Shown: piece after piece, positions 34,892 to 45,311 of the stretch
How the letters are laid out: every line of letters begins with the position of its first letter
Position numbering within the stretch: the stretch's first letter is position 1
Origin: Actinomycetes bacterium
GTDB lineage: Bacteria; Actinomycetota; Acidimicrobiia; Acidimicrobiales; RAAP-2
Direction of reading: 5' to 3'
Assembly: GCA_021798955.1 (NCBI GenBank)
Contig: JAJZBK010000012.1
Coordinates: 1-64,000 of the forward strand
DNA length: 64,000 nt
Translations under genes and position numbers: made by a program
The notes under the pieces: generated by a model
The model's database searches: none
Told to the model about the DNA's origin: nothing
What the model saw: only the letters and a program-made list of their open reading frames with translations

Positions 34892-36951
34892 GACCGGATC
34901 TCTCTCTCGCCTCGCAGTACGCACCGGGCCACGATCGTCCCGCGTCCGGCTACGGTCGCGCCACCGTCACCACCGAGGTCGGAACAGGCGGCCAGTGCAG
35001 GAGCCGTCGTCGGCACCGGTTCGGCCAGCACCGGGCCGAGCGACCATACCCAGGCACCGTCGTCGGCACGCGGGGCACTGCCGAGTACCGCGGTCAGGAA
35101 CGCCACCCCGTAGGCATCACCTCGGCCGCGGTCGTAGGAGGCGAGCGACACCCCGTCGGGGACCACCACCGTGGTCACCCCCCACCGACGGAGGGCAGTG
35201 CGGACGGCGTCCAGCGAGGCGCGATCGGGGATGGGCAGTGGGGCCGTGGGAAGCGAGGCGTCGCGGAGGACGGCGAACCCGGCCAGGTGGGCCCGAGCCA
35301 CCGTGCCCGCCGGTCCACCCCCGCCGGGCATGGCGAACCGGAAGTCGGTCAAGGCCTGCCAGAGCAGGGCGCTCTGGGTGTCGGCGGTCGGGAACGGGTA
35401 AGGGAGGACGACGGAACCGGCCGGGAGCTCCTGCCCTGGTCCCGTGAACCACGCCGGCACACGGACGGGCTGCACGGCGAGCGGGAGGTTGGGGGCGAGT
35501 GCCACGGCCACCGGAACCGTAGCGATCACCGCGCAGGCACCGGCGACGGCGACCCGGAGGCCACGGCCGGCAACCCCGGGGAGCTGCGCTGAGGGCGTCG
35601 GCTGCTGCGTCGGTCGGGCGGTGCCCGCTCCCTGGCGGCTCGGAGCGCGCCAGGGAGCGAACCTGCCGGCGGCAGTCCGACCGGAGGCCAGCCGGTCCAC
35701 CACGACAGCCAGGACGGTGGCCGCGCACAGGTCGACGACCACCGAGAGCCGGGCCTGCACCACGTTGTCGAGCACAGGGAGGTGCTCGACGAGAGCCCAC
35801 GGCGACCAGTGGGTCGGGCCGGCGCGCAGCGACAGTGCGGCGGCGGCGGCGGCCAACGCCGTCACCCCCCAGAGACGAGCGTCCCGCCTCCATCGCCAGA
35901 GGGCGAACGCCCATACGACGAGCATCCCGATGCCGAGATCGGCTGGTGCCGGTAGTGGCGGCCCGGCATAGCCGCCGAGCACCCGGGCCAGGTGGGCGAG
36001 TTGCGACGCGCCGAGCGGACCCCACTGCCCCCGGGTGCTCACGAAGTTGACGGGTGCGTTGCCGAGGTCCCCCGGGACAGCGTTCGACCAGACGGTCCCC
36101 GTCAGGTGCCCGGGGCCGGCCAGGAAGTACCACACGGGTACAGCCAGCAGCACAGCAGCGACCCCGGCAGCCACCCCCAGCCCGGGGAGCGCCCGCCGGG
36201 CTCGCCGGATGACGACGGCGCGGTCGCGCGCGACGCCGGAGGCTGCAGCCCCGACCAGCGCGAGACCCAGGGCGATCACCAGGAGCAGGCAGAGCTCACT
36301 GCTCACGAAGAACTCGGCCACCACGAGCAGCCCGAGCGCCACGCCGGCACGCCGCTGGCGGAGGCCCGGGCGAACGGCGGCGGCGGCAGCGACGGCGGCG
36401 AGCGGGAAGAGGGCGACGAAGGCGAGGTCGAGCCAGCCGAAAGCCAGCTGGACCAGGACGAACGGCGAGAAGCCGAACCACAGCCCGCCGAGCCAGCGTG
36501 CCGGCAGCCCGAACCCGGCCCGGCCCAGCGCCCACCACATGGCGGTCGCCCCGGCGACGGGGGTCAAGGTGACCAGGACGTTCATGGACACAACGGGCCC
36601 GGCAACAAGGGTGAGCGGAGTAGCGACGACCCCGAGGGCAGGGACGCTGGTGTCCACCAGGGTGCTGAACCCGCGGGGATGGAACAGCACCGTCGAGTAC
36701 CACGGGGCCTGGCCGTGGGCGAGGGCGTGCGCCGTCCACGCCAGGTACCACGCGGTGCGCCCGGCGTCGGTGCACGGGCACGTCATCACGGCGCCGGGCG
36801 AAGCCGCCCAGACGTGCCAGAGGACGCCCACCGACAGTGCCACATAGGACGCCGGGGCGAGCACGGCGGGCCAGGCCGGGTGTACCCGACGGTCGGATCG
36901 GATCGTCGGGCGGGATGCCGTGGCCACGGCCGCTTCGGTACCCGCGGTCAC
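34888..36951 (-). CDS. GT-C-like membrane glycosyltransferase paralogue A
   Basis: A 687-aa protein: about ten to eleven helices, then a C-terminal external domain of roughly 230 residues. Features shared with its three paralogues are the loop-1 motif MTCPCTDAGRTAWYLAWTAHALAHG, GFSPFVLVQLA, GGYAGPPLP, FAMPGGGGPAG, YDRGRGDAY and a final Cys...RCVL pair. Loop-1 Asp after the Cys pair is the likely catalytic or donor-binding residue, by analogy with GT-C enzymes. GTG 36951 overlaps the previous stop (GTGA). A very long open frame upstream is antisense to nothing real and merely passes through paralogue B out of phase. Confidence 0.82.
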   Translation of the reverse strand: MTAGTEAAVATASRPTIRSDRRVHPAWPAVLAPASYVALSVGVLWHVWAASPGAVMTCPCTDAGRTAWYLAWTAHALAHGQAPWYSTVLFHPRGFSTLVDTSVPALGVVATPLTLVAGPVVSMNVLVTLTPVAGATAMWWALGRAGFGLPARWLGGLWFGFSPFVLVQLAFGWLDLAFVALFPLAAVAAAAAVRPGLRQRRAGVALGLLVVAEFFVSSELCLLLVIALGLALVGAAASGVARDRAVVIRRARRALPGLGVAAGVAAVLLAVPVWYFLAGPGHLTGTVWSNAVPGDLGNAPVNFVSTRGQWGPLGASQLAHLARVLGGYAGPPLPAPADLGIGMLVVWAFALWRWRRDARLWGVTALAAAAAALSLRAGPTHWSPWALVEHLPVLDNVVQARLSVVVDLCAATVLAVVVDRLASGRTAAGRFAPWRAPSRQGAGTARPTQQPTPSAQLPGVAGRGLRVAVAGACAVIATVPVAVALAPNLPLAVQPVRVPAWFTGPGQELPAGSVVLPYPFPTADTQSALLWQALTDFRFAMPGGGGPAGTVARAHLAGFAVLRDASLPTAPLPIPDRASLDAVRTALRRWGVTTVVVPDGVSLASYDRGRGDAYGVAFLTAVLGSAPRADDGAWVWSLGPVLAEPVPTTAPALAACSDLGGDGGATVAGRGTIVARCVLRGEREIRS

Positions 36952-38828
36952 CCGGTCTCCAGCACGCACCGGGCGACAGCGAGGGGTAAGGCGGCTTGGT
37001 CGTCCAGGCAACGGATGACCCGAGCCGGGTCGACGCGACCGGTAGCTGCGGCGACGGTGGGATGCCCCCGCCACACCCAGGCACTGTCTTGTTCGACGGG
37101 AAGCCGACCCGTCAAGGCGGTGAACAGGCCGACGGCATAGGGAACCGGACGACCGCGGTCGTAGGAGGGCAGGTCGGCCTGGCTGGGAACGACAACGGTG
37201 CCGACGCCCCACCCAGCCAGCGCACGCCGCATTGCGGCCAGCGTTGCAGACGTGATCGGTGGGGGTGCGTCGAGGGGGTCGGAGGCCCGAGCCAGCAGCT
37301 CGTAGCCGGGGCGCTCGGCACCGGCGCGGCTCGGGACTACCCCGGGCCCGCCACCTCCGGGCATCGAGAAGTGCATGCCACCCACAGCCAACCAGGCCAT
37401 GGACGACTGGATGCCGCCAAAGGACGCCGGGTAGGGAAGGACCACCTGGCCCGGCGGAAGATGAACAGCTCCGGTAGTGAACCACCGCGGCGGCGTCGTC
37501 GGACGCACGGTGACTGGCAGGTTCGGCCACAGGTTGACGAGGAGAGGAACAAGGGCGACCACGGCCACCGCGGCAGCCGGGAGGTACGAGCGAGCTGGCC
37601 TGCCCAGAACGCGGTCGACGACAAGCGCCACGCACGCGGCGGCGCAGAGGTCGGTCACCGAGGCCAGGTTGACCGGCACCACGTTGACCAGCACGGGGAG
37701 GTGGACGAAGAGGCGCCACGGGTACCAGCCATCCGATCCGACTCCGAGCGAGAGCGCGGCGGCCACGACCCCCACGGCGGCGAACAGCCACAGGAGCCCC
37801 GACCGTCTCCACATGACGAGACCGACCACCACGATGGCCACGACGCCCGCTCCGACAAAGGTGGGATCGGGGAGCGCCGGACCCTGGTAGCCGCCGAACA
37901 CGTGCATGACGGCCACGAGTGGCGGCGCGAGACGACCCGAGACAAAGGAGGACACGGTCGCACCGACGGTTCCCGCTGGTGAGTCTGGCCAAGCACGACC
38001 GACGAGGTGGGCCGGACCGGCGAAGAACGCCCACAGCGGATAGGCGAGCAAGGCGCCGGCGACGAGGGCGGCGGCGAGCAGGCCGCGGCTCACCCGGACG
38101 GCCCGATCGGCGACGGCCGGCCATCCCCCCTCGGCCCGGCCGGCCACCACGACCACCACCAGGACCGGCACAGCGAGCAAGGCGACCAAAGCGAGCACCT
38201 CGACGCTCACGAAGAACTCGGCGACGACGAGGAGCCCGAGGAGCACACCCCGCCACGACGCACGGCCCCGCCCGGTGACGAGGTCGTCGAGCACGCCCAC
38301 CACGAGCGGCGGGACGACCGCGAACCCGAAGTTCGGGTGGGCGAGGGCGAGCTCGGTGAGCACGAAGGGCGAGAACCCGTAGAGGAGCCCGCCGAGCGCG
38401 GCAGGAACAGGTCTCACCCACCGTCTGAGCAGCCATGCCATGGCCAAGGCCGACAAGGGCGGCCCGAGGGCGTCGACGACGTTCATGGTCGCCACCGGAC
38501 CGGCCAGCCAGGTGACCGGGGCGAAGAGGACACCGAGGCCGAGCGAGTTGGGCGCCATGTCGATGCCGTGTGGGTGGAAGAGCATCGAGGAGAAGAACGG
38601 GTTCTCGCCGTGGGCGAGGGCGTGGGCGGGCCATGCCAGTACCCACAGCGTGAGCGCGCCGTCCCCGCAGGCGCACGTCGTCACGGTGGCCGGGTGCGCC
38701 CACACGTGCCACCAGAGCACGAGCGACAATGCCGCGTACCAGGCGCCAGCCCAGGCCAGCGGGTGGACCGAGACCAGCAGCGCTCTGTGCCGTCCTGGCG
38801 GTCGTGCCGAGGTCCCAACGAGCCCGAT
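36948..38828 (-). CDS. GT-C-like membrane glycosyltransferase paralogue B, start codon unusual
   Basis: About 626 aa, with the same layout as paralogues A, C and [68 protein letters not shown] and a C-terminal Cys...RCVL. The start is uncertain. The only canonical upstream start is GTG 38942, which would run back across the divergent AftB upstream ORF and its promoter. A -10 TACACT lies exactly six bases before an in-frame ATC at 38828, giving an N-terminus as short as in the paralogues. I therefore propose a leaderless ATC start and give that coordinate; automated tools would choose 38942 or an internal TTG. Confidence 0.75.
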   Translation of the reverse strand: MGLVGTSARPPGRHRALLVSVHPLAWAGAWYAALSLVLWWHVWAHPATVTTCACGDGALTLWVLAWPAHALAHGENPFFSSMLFHPHGIDMAPNSLGLGVLFAPVTWLAGPVATMNVVDALGPPLSALAMAWLLRRWVRPVPAALGGLLYGFSPFVLTELALAHPNFGFAVVPPLVVGVLDDLVTGRGRASWRGVLLGLLVVAEFFVSVEVLALVALLAVPVLVVVVVAGRAEGGWPAVADRAVRVSRGLLAAALVAGALLAYPLWAFFAGPAHLVGRAWPDSPAGTVGATVSSFVSGRLAPPLVAVMHVFGGYQGPALPDPTFVGAGVVAIVVVGLVMWRRSGLLWLFAAVGVVAAALSLGVGSDGWYPWRLFVHLPVLVNVVPVNLASVTDLCAAACVALVVDRVLGRPARSYLPAAAVAVVALVPLLVNLWPNLPVTVRPTTPPRWFTTGAVHLPPGQVVLPYPASFGGIQSSMAWLAVGGMHFSMPGGGGPGVVPSRAGAERPGYELLARASDPLDAPPPITSATLAAMRRALAGWGVGTVVVPSQADLPSYDRGRPVPYAVGLFTALTGRLPVEQDSAWVWRGHPTVAAATGRVDPARVIRCLDDQAALPLAVARCVLETG

Positions 38829-38834
38829 CGGAGC

Positions 38835-38840
38835 AGTGTA
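38835..38840 (-). promoter_or_regulatory. Putative -10 element of paralogue B
   Basis: TACACT on the minus strand, six bases before the in-frame ATC at 38828. The spacing equals that of the other leaderless genes in the window. Confidence 0.5.
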
Positions 38841-38881
38841 CCCACGCCGGGGAACGCCCTGGAGGAAGGACGCACCTGGGC

Positions 38882-38887
38882 CATAAT
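38882..38887 (+). promoter_or_regulatory. Putative -10 element of the AftB-like operon
   Basis: CATAAT, seven bases before ATG 38895 of the small upstream ORF. It faces away from the -10 of paralogue B, with 41 bp between the two hexamers. Confidence 0.5.
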
Positions 38888-38894
38888 GGGCGCG

Positions 38895-39011
38895 ATGCGC
38901 GCCGTCGACGACTCCGTCCGCGCGCTCCCCTGGCCACCGCACTCCTCGGTAGTCCTCGCTGCCCTTCCCAGCCCGAACTGGCTGCTCCCAGACGAGGCTG
39001 GAGCCGCATGA
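38895..39011 (+). CDS. Leaderless upstream ORF (38 aa) coupled to the AftB-like gene
   Basis: The ATG follows CATAAT by seven bases and the frame runs 38 codons to a TGA that overlaps the ATG of the AftB-like gene (ATGA). The peptide (starts MRAVDDSVRALPW, ends LPDEAGAA) matches nothing I know. Its probable job is translational coupling rather than a functional peptide. Confidence 0.45.
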   Translation: MRAVDDSVRALPWPPHSSVVLAALPSPNWLLPDEAGAA

Positions 39012-40861
39012 CGACACCCTCGGCGAGCGAGCGGACCGTACCGTCGCTGCCGGCAAGCCCGACCGCTCCGGCGACACGGAGCGTCCGCGTCGCCCGCTGG
39101 CTTCATCGGTGGTGGCCGGTGCTGGTCCCGCTCGTGGTCGTCCTCACCGGGTCGTGGGCCTACCGGTGGGTCGACGAGGACGCCTTCATCAACTTCCGGA
39201 TCATCCACAACCTCCTCGCTGGGCACGGCCCGGTGTTCAACGTGGGAGAACGGGTCGAGGTCGACTCGGACCCGCTGTGGGTGGCCACCCTTGCCGCGCT
39301 ACGGATCGTCTTCCCCTTCGTCGGGCTCCCGTGGCTGTCGGTGGTCCTCGGGCTCGCCTGCACGGCCGGCGCCTTTCTGGCCGGAGGACGCGCCGTCGTC
39401 CGCCTCGCCGGGCGCGGCACCTCCAGCGCCGTCTATCCGGTCGGGTTGCTGGTGATCTCCTCGGTTGCCGGGGTGTGGGAGTTCGCCACCTCGGGGCTCG
39501 AGATGTCGATGGTGTTCCTGTGGTTCGCCACCGGGCTCCTGGCGCTCGTCCGGGTCGAGGCAAGACGCTCCAGGCCGGTCTGGACGGCCGTCCTGCTCGG
39601 TCTCGGGCCCCTGATCCGCCCCGAGCTCGCCCCGGCCGCCGGCGTGCTGCTGGTCGCTCTCGGCATCGTCATGACCGCGCCGGACTGGTCAGGCCCGATG
39701 TCGCGATTGCGTCGCTTCGGCGTACCCCTCGCCGCTGCCCTCGCGCTCCCCTGCGCCAGCGAGGTCGCCCGCATGGCCTACTACGGCCTGGTCGTCCCCA
39801 ACACGGCGCTGGCCAAGACCGCCGATTCCTCCTGGTGGTCGCAGGGGCTCGCCTACCTGTGGAATTTCGTCGGTCCGTACTGGCTCTGGCTGCCAGCACT
39901 CGCCTGCGCGCTCCTCTTCGGCCTCGCCGTCCGGGACCGTTGGCGTACCCGGGACCGCCTCGCTGCCGTGCTGCTCGCTGCCCCCGTCGTAGCCGGCGCC
40001 ACCGACCTCCTCTACGTGGTCTACGTGGGCGGCGACTACATGCACGCCCGTCTGCTCCTACCCGCCTTCTTCGCCATCTTCCTCCCGGTCACCGCCACTG
40101 GCCGCCAACTGCGGACCGTCGTCGCCGTCCCGGTCGCCGGGGTCGCCGTCTGGTCCGTCGTCTGCGTGGGCTGGCTCCGTTACGGTGCCCCTCCGGGCAA
40201 CTTGAACCCCCAGGTCGTCTCCATCTCCAACGAGCGCAACACGTGGGTGAAGGCGACCGGCAACGCCCACCCGATCACCACCGCCGACTACGACCACGCC
40301 CTTTCGGGTATCGCCGGCCATCTCCTGGCCCGAACAGCAGCAGCCGTACCGCCCGGACGTCAGCGGCTGGTGGTCGACACCGATCCCTACGCGCCCGTTC
40401 CGGTGGCCTCCGCCGTCCCCGCCCACTCCTCGCTCCCGTTCTCGCTGGTCGTGAACGTGCCGGCGATCGGCGTGATCGGCGACCTCGCCGGACCGAAGGT
40501 GTACATCTTCGACACCTTCTCCTTGGCCAACCCCATCGGCAGCCACATCACCGTCCCCGTGCACCACCGGCCGGGCCACGAGAAGGAGATCTCGGCGGCG
40601 TGGATGGTGGCCCGCTTCACGGCGCCGGGGACACGCCTGCCCCCGGGCGGGCCCTCGCCGCACGCCGTTGCTGCCGCCCGGGCTGCCCTGTCGTGCGGGC
40701 CGCTCGCCGCCTACCTCCATGCCATCACGGCACCACTCACGTTGCGCCGAGCCCTTTCCGACATCGCCCACGCGGTGGGTTGGACCACGCTGTCGTTCAG
40801 CGAGCATCCCGTGCGCGCCGAGCACCAGCTCTGCGGTCGCACGACGGGCCATGGGCGCTGA
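39008..40861 (+). CDS. AftB-like arabinofuranosyltransferase (GT-C membrane enzyme)
   Basis: A 617-aa polytopic protein. The first external loop carries DEDAFINFRIIHNLLAG, GPVFNVGERVE and a following PLW, a pattern I recognise from mycobacterial AftB (terminal arabinofuranosyltransferase of arabinogalactan), which uses decaprenyl-phospho-arabinose at the outer face. The acidic loop-1 residues are the presumed catalytic site. About ten helices are followed by a soluble C-terminal domain of about 200 residues. It overlaps paralogue C by 11 bp. That the organism makes an arabinan is inference; nothing else in the window proves it. Confidence 0.78.
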   Translation: MTTPSASERTVPSLPASPTAPATRSVRVARWLHRWWPVLVPLVVVLTGSWAYRWVDEDAFINFRIIHNLLAGHGPVFNVGERVEVDSDPLWVATLAALRIVFPFVGLPWLSVVLGLACTAGAFLAGGRAVVRLAGRGTSSAVYPVGLLVISSVAGVWEFATSGLEMSMVFLWFATGLLALVRVEARRSRPVWTAVLLGLGPLIRPELAPAAGVLLVALGIVMTAPDWSGPMSRLRRFGVPLAAALALPCASEVARMAYYGLVVPNTALAKTADSSWWSQGLAYLWNFVGPYWLWLPALACALLFGLAVRDRWRTRDRLAAVLLAAPVVAGATDLLYVVYVGGDYMHARLLLPAFFAIFLPVTATGRQLRTVVAVPVAGVAVWSVVCVGWLRYGAPPGNLNPQVVSISNERNTWVKATGNAHPITTADYDHALSGIAGHLLARTAAAVPPGRQRLVVDTDPYAPVPVASAVPAHSSLPFSLVVNVPAIGVIGDLAGPKVYIFDTFSLANPIGSHITVPVHHRPGHEKEISAAWMVARFTAPGTRLPPGGPSPHAVAAARAALSCGPLAAYLHAITAPLTLRRALSDIAHAVGWTTLSFSEHPVRAEHQLCGRTTGHGR

Positions 40862-42962
40862 GGGCGCCGGCCTGCGTCCGGACGCCACTCAGGTGCCAGG
40901 CACCCGACCGCCCGCTCGTCGCAGGTCCTGGACCGGCTCGCGAGGTTGGGGCCCGGTTGCCCTGGCTGGTGCCGTCTACCTGGTGCTCGCCGTCGGGTTG
41001 TGGTGGAACGTGTGGACGTCGCATCCGTCAACGGTGACCACCTGCGGCTGTGGGGACGCCGCCCGCTTCACGTGGTTCTTCGCCTGGCCGGTGTTCGCCC
41101 TCGGCCACGGCCAGAGCCTGTGGAGCTCGACTTGGCTGTTCCATCCCAAGGGCTTCAACCTCCTCGACGACACCAGCGTGCTCGCGCTCACCGTGCCACT
41201 CGCCCCGGTCACCTGGGCCTGGGGACCGGTGGCGGCGATGAACGTGGCGGCGACGCTCGCCCCGGCGACCTCGGCCCTCGCCATGTTCGTGCTCCTGCGC
41301 CGGTGGGTGCGGCCCTGGCCAAGCGCCGTTGTCGGCGGTCTGCTCTATGGCTTCTCGCCGTTCGTGCTCACCGAGCTCGCGCTCAACCAGCTCAACCTCG
41401 CCGTGCTGGTGGTGCCACCGCTGCTGGCCCTGGTGGTCGTCGACCTCGTCGCGGGGAACCGCTCCCCCCTGCGTAGCGGGGTGTTCCTGGGCGTCCTGGC
41501 TGCCGTGCAGTTCTTCCTCAGCACCGAGATGCTCCTCATCGTGGCGGTCACCGGCGCCTGTGGTGCCGTCTTCGCCCTCGTTCGATGGCGATGGCGCTTC
41601 CATCGTGGTCGGCTCGGCGAAGACGGTCCGGCCATCGCCCGACGGGTCGTCGGCGGACTGGTGGCTGGAGCGGCAGTCGGGGCCGTTCTCCTCGCCGTGC
41701 CGGCCTGGTACGCCACGGCCGGTCCGTCGCACCTCTCCGGCCCGGTGTGGGGGAACAGCGCCATCGACCACTTCGGCTCGACGCCGGTCACGTCGGTGTC
41801 ACCAAGCCCCATGGTCACACTGGCCGCCGAGATGCACCACTTCGGCGGCTACCAGGGCCCGGCGCTTCCCGCCCTCGGTTACCTGGGGGCGGGGGTCGTC
41901 GCCCTCGTGGTCGTCGCCGCTCCCGTCTGGTGGCGACGACCCCGCTACCAGCTCGTGGCATCGGTCGCCGCTGCCTCGTGGTTGCTGTCGCTGGCGCCGT
42001 CGGTGGCACCGGTCGCACCGTGGCGCGCTCTGGTCGGTGTCCCCCTCGTCGGCAATATCGTCGAGGCCCGCTTCGCCGCAGTCACGACAGGATGCCTGGC
42101 CGTGCTCGCCGCCGTGGTGGTGGACCGCGCCAGCTCCGCGGCCGCCGCGTTGCTCGGGTACCGAGCTGTTGGGACCGGTCGGCGTGGTGAGGCCGATCGA
42201 GCCGGTGCGTCCGCGAGGACTAGCGCGGGTGACGAGAGCGGCTTCGTAGCGAGCGCACCGAGCGAGGCGGCCGGGCACGCTCCGTGGCGTCCTCGGTCGG
42301 GACACGGCGGACGACCGAACGGTGCTGCAGCAGTCGTCGTCGTCGGAGTCGTCATTGGGGTCGCCATCGGCCCCTCGGCCGCCGCCTTGGCGTCCAACCT
42401 CCCCCTCGTCGTCCAGCCGGTGCACGTTCCTCGCTGGTTCGCCGATCCACCCGCTTCGGTTGGCCGCCGTCCTGTCGTGCTCGCCTACCCGGCTCCGTTC
42501 TCGGGGATCCAGTCGTCGATGGCATGGCAGGCTCTCGGCGGGCTCGACGTCGCCATGGCTGGCGGAGGCGGCCCGGCAAGCCTTCCGTCGCGGGCAGGTG
42601 CCGCCCGGCCCGGGCTTGCGGTGTTGTCGGCTGCCAGCATCGGCCTCGGGCCACCTCCCGTCCTCGACCGAACCGCCCTCGACGACGTCGACCAGGCACT
42701 GCGGCTGTGGCGGGTCACCGTCGTGGTTGCTCCTCGGACATCCTCGCTGCCTCCCTACGACCGGGGGCGAGGCGACCGGTTCGCCACTACCTTGTTCACT
42801 GCGGCGCTCGCCCGGAGACCCGTGCTCCAGAACGGAGCCTGGGTCTGGGTCGTCCCGACCAGATCGATCAACCCAGTGGCGACGACACCTACCCGGCTCA
42901 CCGCCTGTGCGGTGCTCTCCGTCGCCGCAGCGGCCACGTGCGTCCTCGGAGCGTCGACGTGA
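40851..42962 (+). CDS. GT-C-like membrane glycosyltransferase paralogue C
   Basis: A 703-aa protein homologous to A, B and [26 protein letters not shown] in loop 1, [53 protein letters not shown] and C-terminal Cys...CVL. A hydrophilic insert of about 70 residues ([16 protein letters not shown] onward) interrupts the helices before the external C-terminal domain. ATG 40851 overlaps the AftB-like stop by 11 bp, and its own stop overlaps the GTG of paralogue D. Confidence 0.82.
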   Translation: MGAEGAGLRPDATQVPGTRPPARRRSWTGSRGWGPVALAGAVYLVLAVGLWWNVWTSHPSTVTTCGCGDAARFTWFFAWPVFALGHGQSLWSSTWLFHPKGFNLLDDTSVLALTVPLAPVTWAWGPVAAMNVAATLAPATSALAMFVLLRRWVRPWPSAVVGGLLYGFSPFVLTELALNQLNLAVLVVPPLLALVVVDLVAGNRSPLRSGVFLGVLAAVQFFLSTEMLLIVAVTGACGAVFALVRWRWRFHRGRLGEDGPAIARRVVGGLVAGAAVGAVLLAVPAWYATAGPSHLSGPVWGNSAIDHFGSTPVTSVSPSPMVTLAAEMHHFGGYQGPALPALGYLGAGVVALVVVAAPVWWRRPRYQLVASVAAASWLLSLAPSVAPVAPWRALVGVPLVGNIVEARFAAVTTGCLAVLAAVVVDRASSAAAALLGYRAVGTGRRGEADRAGASARTSAGDESGFVASAPSEAAGHAPWRPRSGHGGRPNGAAAVVVVGVVIGVAIGPSAAALASNLPLVVQPVHVPRWFADPPASVGRRPVVLAYPAPFSGIQSSMAWQALGGLDVAMAGGGGPASLPSRAGAARPGLAVLSAASIGLGPPPVLDRTALDDVDQALRLWRVTVVVAPRTSSLPPYDRGRGDRFATTLFTAALARRPVLQNGAWVWVVPTRSINPVATTPTRLTACAVLSVAAAATCVLGAST

Positions 42963-45022
42963 CGACGGGTCCGACTGGCGATCACTCGGGTCGCCGCCGC
43001 GCACCCCACGGGAAGAGGATGTTCCTCGGGGCGGCACTCGCCTACCTCCTCGTCGCCATCGCCCTGTGGTGGCAGGTGTGGTCGTCGGACCCGACCACCG
43101 TGACCACCTGCGGGTGCGGCGACAGCTCGTTGTTCACCTGGTTCCTCGCCTGGCCGGCGTGGGCCATCGCCCACGGGCACTCGGTGCTGTGGTCGCGCGC
43201 CCTCTTTTATCCCCAGGGCGTCAACCTCCTCGCCAACACCAGCGAGCTCGCCTTCGGCGTGCTGCTCGCCCCCGTCACGTGGCTCTGGGGGCCGGTCACC
43301 ACCCTCGACGTGGCGCTCACCCTCGGCCCGGTGCTCACCGCGCTTGCCTGCTTTGCCCTCCTCCGTCGCTGGGTAGGCAACGGCCCGGTTGCCTTCGTAG
43401 GGGGGCTCGTCTACGGCTTCTCGCCCTTCGTCGTGGTCAGCCTTTCCGACGCCCACCTCATGAACGGCACGCTGCTCGTCCTCCCGCTCGCCGTCCTGGC
43501 CCTCGACGAGCTCCTCGTCGGCAAGCGGCTCCGACCGGTCACAGTCGGCGTGCTGCTCGGTCTTCTCGCCACCGTCCAGTTCTTCCTCGGCACCGAACTG
43601 CTCGTCATCACGGCCATGGGGATCGCGGTCGGGCTCGTGCTCGTGCTCGGCTGGGGGCTCGTACGATCACGGGACCTCGTACGGCGGCGGTGGCGACGGG
43701 TGAGCGTCGGGCTCGGCGCAGCAGCAGCGACCGGGGTGGCGCTCCTCGCCTACCCGGCCTGGTTCGCCCTGGCTGGGCCGTCACACTTCAGCGGCCTGAT
43801 CTGGCCTCAGCTCCCTCCCCGCTTCGGTGGCGTCGCACTCCGGTCCTACGTCGACACGGCCGGGACGTCCCCGTCGCTGCTCGCCCTCTCCCATGTAGTC
43901 GGCGGCTACCAGGGTGGGCGTCTCGGCAATCCCGTCTACCTCGGATGGCCCTTGTTCGGCGTCGTGCTCGCCGGTCTCGTGCTCTTCCGGCGCGATCGAC
44001 GTCTGTGGCTGGCGACCGCGGTGGGTGCGCTCTGCGCCTCGCTGACCATCCAGGTCTTCGGCCACCCGTGGGCCCCCTGGCGGCTCTTCGGGCACCTCCC
44101 GGTCCTCGAGGACATCGTGCCGAGCCGGTTCCTTGCCGTCGTCGACCTGTGTGCGACCGTTGCCGTGGCGATCGTCGCCGACCGGGTCGGGGCGGCAGCA
44201 TCCCGTGGATGGGCGCGCCGACAGCGCTCCGTCGCGGGGCGATCGCGCCCCTCGATCGGGGTTCCGGCCCCGTCGGTGCCCGGCGAGCCTCTCGTTCTGG
44301 GTCCGGCGCGCGCTCGGGGCCGAGCACCTCAGGCCGGCCGCCCTGGCCGGGCTGTCCGGGCTCTCGGGGGACTCACCTCCCTCGCCGTGGCCGCCGTTGC
44401 GTTCGTCCCGATCGCCGCCCAGGTCATACCCGACAGCCCGCTCACCGCCGTTCGGGTGGCCATGCCTCGGTGGTTCGCCCACCCGCAGCCAGGTGCCGAG
44501 CCGGGCGACGTCGTCCTCACCATCCCCGCACCGTTCACGCTCGAACAGGGGGCGATGACCTGGCAGGCGGTCGGCGGCTTCCGGTACGCACTGGTGGGCG
44601 GCGGTGGTCCGGGGTCCGTACCGGCACGCTCAGGACGCGCCGGGCCCGCAGTGACCATCCTCCAGCGGCTGGCGACACCCGGGGGCACTCCCGTGACCCT
44701 CGACTCCCGAGCCGTCGCCGACCTCGACACCGCGTTCACAGCTTGGCAGGCAACCACCGTGGTCATCGTGGACCAGCCCGACCTGCCCCGCTACGACCAG
44801 CCGGTCGGAGCGGCCCCCACCGCTGCGCTCCTCACCGCCGCCATCGGCCGTCCTCCGCAGCAGACAGACGGCTCCTGGGTGTGGACCGACGTCGCCAACC
44901 GCCGAACCCGACGGGTACCCCGGAGGACGCTCGCCGCTTGTGCCGACGCCGACCGCATCGGACCAGCCGGCGTCGGTGCCGTGGCGAACTGCGTCCTCAC
45001 CGCGGCGGCGAAGTCGGGCTGA
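42959..45022 (+). CDS. GT-C-like membrane glycosyltransferase paralogue D
   Basis: A 687-aa protein. Shared motifs are [78 protein letters not shown] and a C-terminal NCVL. The YDRGRG motif of A to C is YDQPVG here, the clearest divergence. GTG 42959 overlaps the previous stop (GTGA). It ends the AftB-C-D operon and is followed by a 9-bp tandem repeat. Confidence 0.82.
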   Translation: MTTGPTGDHSGRRRAPHGKRMFLGAALAYLLVAIALWWQVWSSDPTTVTTCGCGDSSLFTWFLAWPAWAIAHGHSVLWSRALFYPQGVNLLANTSELAFGVLLAPVTWLWGPVTTLDVALTLGPVLTALACFALLRRWVGNGPVAFVGGLVYGFSPFVVVSLSDAHLMNGTLLVLPLAVLALDELLVGKRLRPVTVGVLLGLLATVQFFLGTELLVITAMGIAVGLVLVLGWGLVRSRDLVRRRWRRVSVGLGAAAATGVALLAYPAWFALAGPSHFSGLIWPQLPPRFGGVALRSYVDTAGTSPSLLALSHVVGGYQGGRLGNPVYLGWPLFGVVLAGLVLFRRDRRLWLATAVGALCASLTIQVFGHPWAPWRLFGHLPVLEDIVPSRFLAVVDLCATVAVAIVADRVGAAASRGWARRQRSVAGRSRPSIGVPAPSVPGEPLVLGPARARGRAPQAGRPGRAVRALGGLTSLAVAAVAFVPIAAQVIPDSPLTAVRVAMPRWFAHPQPGAEPGDVVLTIPAPFTLEQGAMTWQAVGGFRYALVGGGGPGSVPARSGRAGPAVTILQRLATPGGTPVTLDSRAVADLDTAFTAWQATTVVIVDQPDLPRYDQPVGAAPTAALLTAAIGRPPQQTDGSWVWTDVANRRTRRVPRRTLAACADADRIGPAGVGAVANCVLTAAAKSG

Positions 45023-45035
45023 GCTCGGGGCCCAC

Positions 45036-45175
45036 GAGTACCACCGGGGCCACCTGGGCCACCGGGGCCACGAGTACCACCGGGGCCACCTGGGCCACCG
45101 GGGCCACGAGTGCCACCGGGGCCACCGGGGCCACCGGGGCCACCGGGGCCACCGGGGCCACCGGGGCCACCGGTG
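45036..45175. repeat. 9-bp tandem repeat with 36-bp higher-order units
   Basis: Units of accggggcc, in the left half arranged as 36-bp blocks (acgagtaccaccggggcc then acctgggccaccggggcc) and in the right half as a pure run of about seven units. It lies in the gap between paralogue D and recA, which converge. Multiple-of-3 period gives long Gly/Pro/Thr-rich shadow frames on both strands that I reject as genes. Confidence 0.95.
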
Positions 45176-45270
45176 AGCCATGACCTACTCGGAGTGCGAG
45201 CGGACGCGCTTCCCCTGGTCGCTGACCACGCTCGTTCTGGCGAGACGCTGAGGTCGCTGGTCGGCGTGCA

Positions 45271-45303
45271 GCGACCCGGGACGACGCCCTGTCGTCCCGG
45301 GTC
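45271..45303 (-). terminator. Terminator hairpin of recA
   Basis: A perfect 14-bp inverted repeat cgacccgggacgac / gtcgtcccgggtcg with a five-base loop, 8 bp past the recA stop. It lacks a U-tract, as is common for terminators in GC-rich actinobacteria. Confidence 0.8.
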
Positions 45304-45311
45304 GGCAACTG

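Noticed and set aside
36952-39009. A 1373-residue frame extending paralogue A upstream
   Set aside because: The upstream part lies over paralogue B out of phase and is Arg/Gly-rich, typical of a shadow frame in GC-rich DNA.
44630-45181. Minus-strand frame rich in WPRWPRW repeats and its plus-strand Gly/Pro counterpart
   Set aside because: Produced by the 9-bp repeat; no start signals or conserved domain.
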